Below, in pieces: positions 40,313-41,688 of a stretch of DNA of 41,688 nt; the first letter of the stretch is position 1; the number at the start of each line of letters is the position of its first letter. The stretch is from an uncultured Eggerthella sp. (GTDB lineage: Bacteria > Actinomycetota > Coriobacteriia > Coriobacteriales > Eggerthellaceae). Both the position numbers and the translations under genes were made by a program. The notes beneath the pieces were generated by a model. That model was given only the letters and a program-made list of their open reading frames with translations, had not been told where the DNA came from and ran no database searches. Where the stretch lies: the NCBI GenBank assembly GCA_900544455.1, contig UQVJ01000006.1:1-41688 (forward strand). Reading direction: 5' to 3'.

Positions 40313-41248
40313 CTACTTATTCACGTACTCGCGGATATAGCGCTCGATACCCGTCACGCAGGCAACGAGCGTTTCATTCACGGGCGTGGACACACCGTAT
40401 TTGGCGCCCTGCGCCACAACAGCACCGTTGATGACGCCCACTTCCGTGGGACGATGCTTTTCCAAACTTTGGAGAATGGACGGCTTGAAGCTCTTCGGCA
40501 ATCCGGCGCGCGCCAATTCGAGCACATCCATAGGATTGGAATACGTCAGATCTACGCCAGCCGCCTTGGCGACGTCCATGCCTTCCTGGACAGCGGCGCA
40601 GGCGCAGGCCACCAGCTTTTCCTCTTCGTACATATCTCCATAGGGCAAATGCGTGATGCCGCACACTGCGCCCGTGGCAACATTGACCAGGAGCTTGTCC
40701 CAAATCACGCCCATGATGTTGTCGGAAACGATACATTGCATGCCCGCTTCCTCAAACGCTGCACCGATGGCACGGGTACGATCGGTTACGCTGCCATCAA
40801 GCTCGCCGATAAAAGTATCCTTGCCGGGAATAGTAGCCTGAACGCGACCCGGCTCCAGCAGCATTCCGCCGATGTAAGTCTTGCCGCCGATAACATGCTC
40901 AGCACCAACGCAATCGCACAGCACGTCTTCCGCGCCAAGACCATTCTGCAACGACATCACCGTGGTGTTGGGGCCAACAAGCTCACGGCCCTCTTCCATA
41001 GTCTTGGCAGTGTCGAACGCCTTGCATAAGACGATGACCAAGTCACACGCACCAATGCCGTCTGGCGTGGTGTGGCCCGAAAGCTTCACGGTTTCCTCGC
41101 CTGCAGGCGTCACCATGACCAGCCCCTTTTCATTGATGGCATTCATGTGCGGGGCGCGTCCCACAAAATGAACCTCGTTGCCAGCTTTCGCCAACGCACC
41201 GCCGATGGTGCTTCCTAGCGAACCTGCCCCTAAAACGCAAACCTTCAT
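40313..41248 (-). CDS. panE: 2-dehydropantoate 2-reductase (ketopantoate reductase)
   Basis: NADPH-dependent reduction of ketopantoate to pantoate for coenzyme A synthesis. The 311-residue protein begins MKVCVLGAGSLGSTIGGALA (Rossmann nucleotide motif), has VMSLQNGLGAED, the catalytic-lysine region MGVIWDKLLVNVATGAVCG, and a C-terminal helical domain with a family-typical HRPTEVGVINGAVV. AGGGGGAAG precedes the ATG. No panB or panC lies nearby. Some members act on other 2-oxo acids, so a broader role is possible. Confidence 0.88.
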   Translation of the reverse strand: MKVCVLGAGSLGSTIGGALAKAGNEVHFVGRAPHMNAINEKGLVMVTPAGEETVKLSGHTTPDGIGACDLVIVLCKAFDTAKTMEEGRELVGPNTTVMSLQNGLGAEDVLCDCVGAEHVIGGKTYIGGMLLEPGRVQATIPGKDTFIGELDGSVTDRTRAIGAAFEEAGMQCIVSDNIMGVIWDKLLVNVATGAVCGITHLPYGDMYEEEKLVACACAAVQEGMDVAKAAGVDLTYSNPMDVLELARAGLPKSFKPSILQSLEKHRPTEVGVINGAVVAQGAKYGVSTPVNETLVACVTGIERYIREYVNK

Positions 41249-41297
41249 TACTTCCCCCTAGTTACACAATTCCAATACCTCTCAACAGGCGCAGCAA

Positions 41298-41315
41298 AAC
41301 GCCACCTTAGGCGTT
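41298..41315 (-). terminator. Weak terminator candidate for the VOC-family gene
   Basis: A 6-bp stem (41298-41303 with 41310-41315) and a 6-nt loop are followed on the minus strand by TTGCTGCG. It lies about 175 bp past the partial gene's stop; the T tract is short. Confidence 0.35.
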
Positions 41316-41492
41316 AGCGAATACGGCACTCTGCGCCTTGCCTGCCACCAGCTCCTGCGAGTGGTGAAACGCTGCCTCCGAACGTTAAGGCAAGCGCAAC
41401 TTCTAGCCACCACATGCCGCCGCCCCACTGCCGCCGCTGAGAGAAACGGACAACACGGCAACCACAAATGGCAACACCTTCGTCAATCGCAC

Positions 41493-41687
41493 CTACTGCC
41501 GCTCGTTGAGCTCGATAGTCAAACCAAACGGCGTTACAAACCAATTGCGAGGTTTACCCTCAGCCTGCTTCACGCCAGGCTGGGCGTACACCGCCTTAAG
41601 AAGGGCGTCCGCATCGTCGGCAACCAAACCGATGTGGGAAACGTCGCCCGAATAGGCACTGCTGCCCGCTTCGTCACGCTGAAGCTG
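41493..41687 (-). CDS. C-terminal part of a VOC-family (glyoxalase/bleomycin-resistance-like) protein, truncated by window edge
   Basis: The minus strand is open from the right edge to a TAG at 41493-41495, coding 64 residues with no start codon inside the window. The end reads SHIGLVADDADALLKAV, then RNWFVTPFGLTIELNERQ. The HIGLVADDADALL strand-helix and the TPFGLTIEL strand, with its metal-ligand-type glutamate near the C-terminus, are characteristic of one VOC beta-alpha-beta-beta-beta module. The reaction cannot be guessed from the fragment. Confidence 0.75.
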   Translation of the reverse strand, partial: QLQRDEAGSSAYSGDVSHIGLVADDADALLKAVYAQPGVKQAEGKPRNWFVTPFGLTIELNERQ

Positions 41688-41688
41688 A

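Overview
The window looks like a chromosomal segment of a host-associated Coriobacteriia member, probably Eggerthellaceae (a Slackia, Senegalimassilia or Adlercreutzia relative). The support is moderate GC content, Gram-positive-style ribosome binding sites, a split 2-hydroxyacyl-CoA dehydratase activase pair, the PerR-rubrerythrin pair of an anaerobe, and surface proteins with DUF4430 and BspA-type repeats. The genus is a guess made without a database search.

Layout. 1-1.94 kb: the end of an acyl-CoA dehydratase-type gene and its activase. 2.0-4.6 kb: a MarR regulator and an MFS exporter fused to a CBS-domain pair. 4.75-11.2 kb: a promoter and cobalamin riboswitch, then five tightly packed genes: two secreted DUF4430 proteins (one with a PQQ-like beta-propeller) and a complete ECF transporter (T, double ATPase, S). 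11.2-12.9 kb: a LysR regulator and a lipoprotein. 13.4-17.7 kb: metF, a stand-alone MetH activation-domain protein and metH. 18.0-19.3 kb: an RlmD-type 23S rRNA methyltransferase. 19.6-20.6 kb: perR and rubrerythrin. 21.4-28.5 kb, minus strand: tyrS, a U32/RlhA-type protein, a lipoprotein and a class A penicillin-binding protein. 28.7-36.3 kb, minus strand: the arginine genes argC-J-B-D-G-H. 37.1-39.6 kb, minus strand: a lipoprotein, a SHOCT-coiled coil-TM-BspA repeat protein and a small SHOCT membrane protein. 40.3-41.7 kb, minus strand: panE and the end of a VOC-family gene.

How the genes work together. The central theme is vitamin B12. A cobalamin riboswitch appears to control a complete surface-to-cytoplasm uptake system. 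A short distance downstream are the B12-dependent methionine synthase, its separate reactivation protein and MetF, which supplies its methyl donor. DUF4430 is the family of the C-terminal domain of animal transcobalamin and intrinsic factor. The two secreted proteins are therefore good candidates for extracellular B12 capture that feeds the ECF transporter. The arginine cluster makes arginine from glutamate, except that argF and argR are absent here.

The gene-poor gaps are unusually structured. They hold a tandem array made of copies of the 3' end of tyrS, a 27-bp-armed palindrome, a 22-bp-armed palindrome, a 100-nt near-perfect hairpin between argG and argH, three further degenerate tandem arrays, and a cluster of four copies of a 10-bp motif. 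No tRNA, rRNA, transposase, integrase or CRISPR array was recognised.
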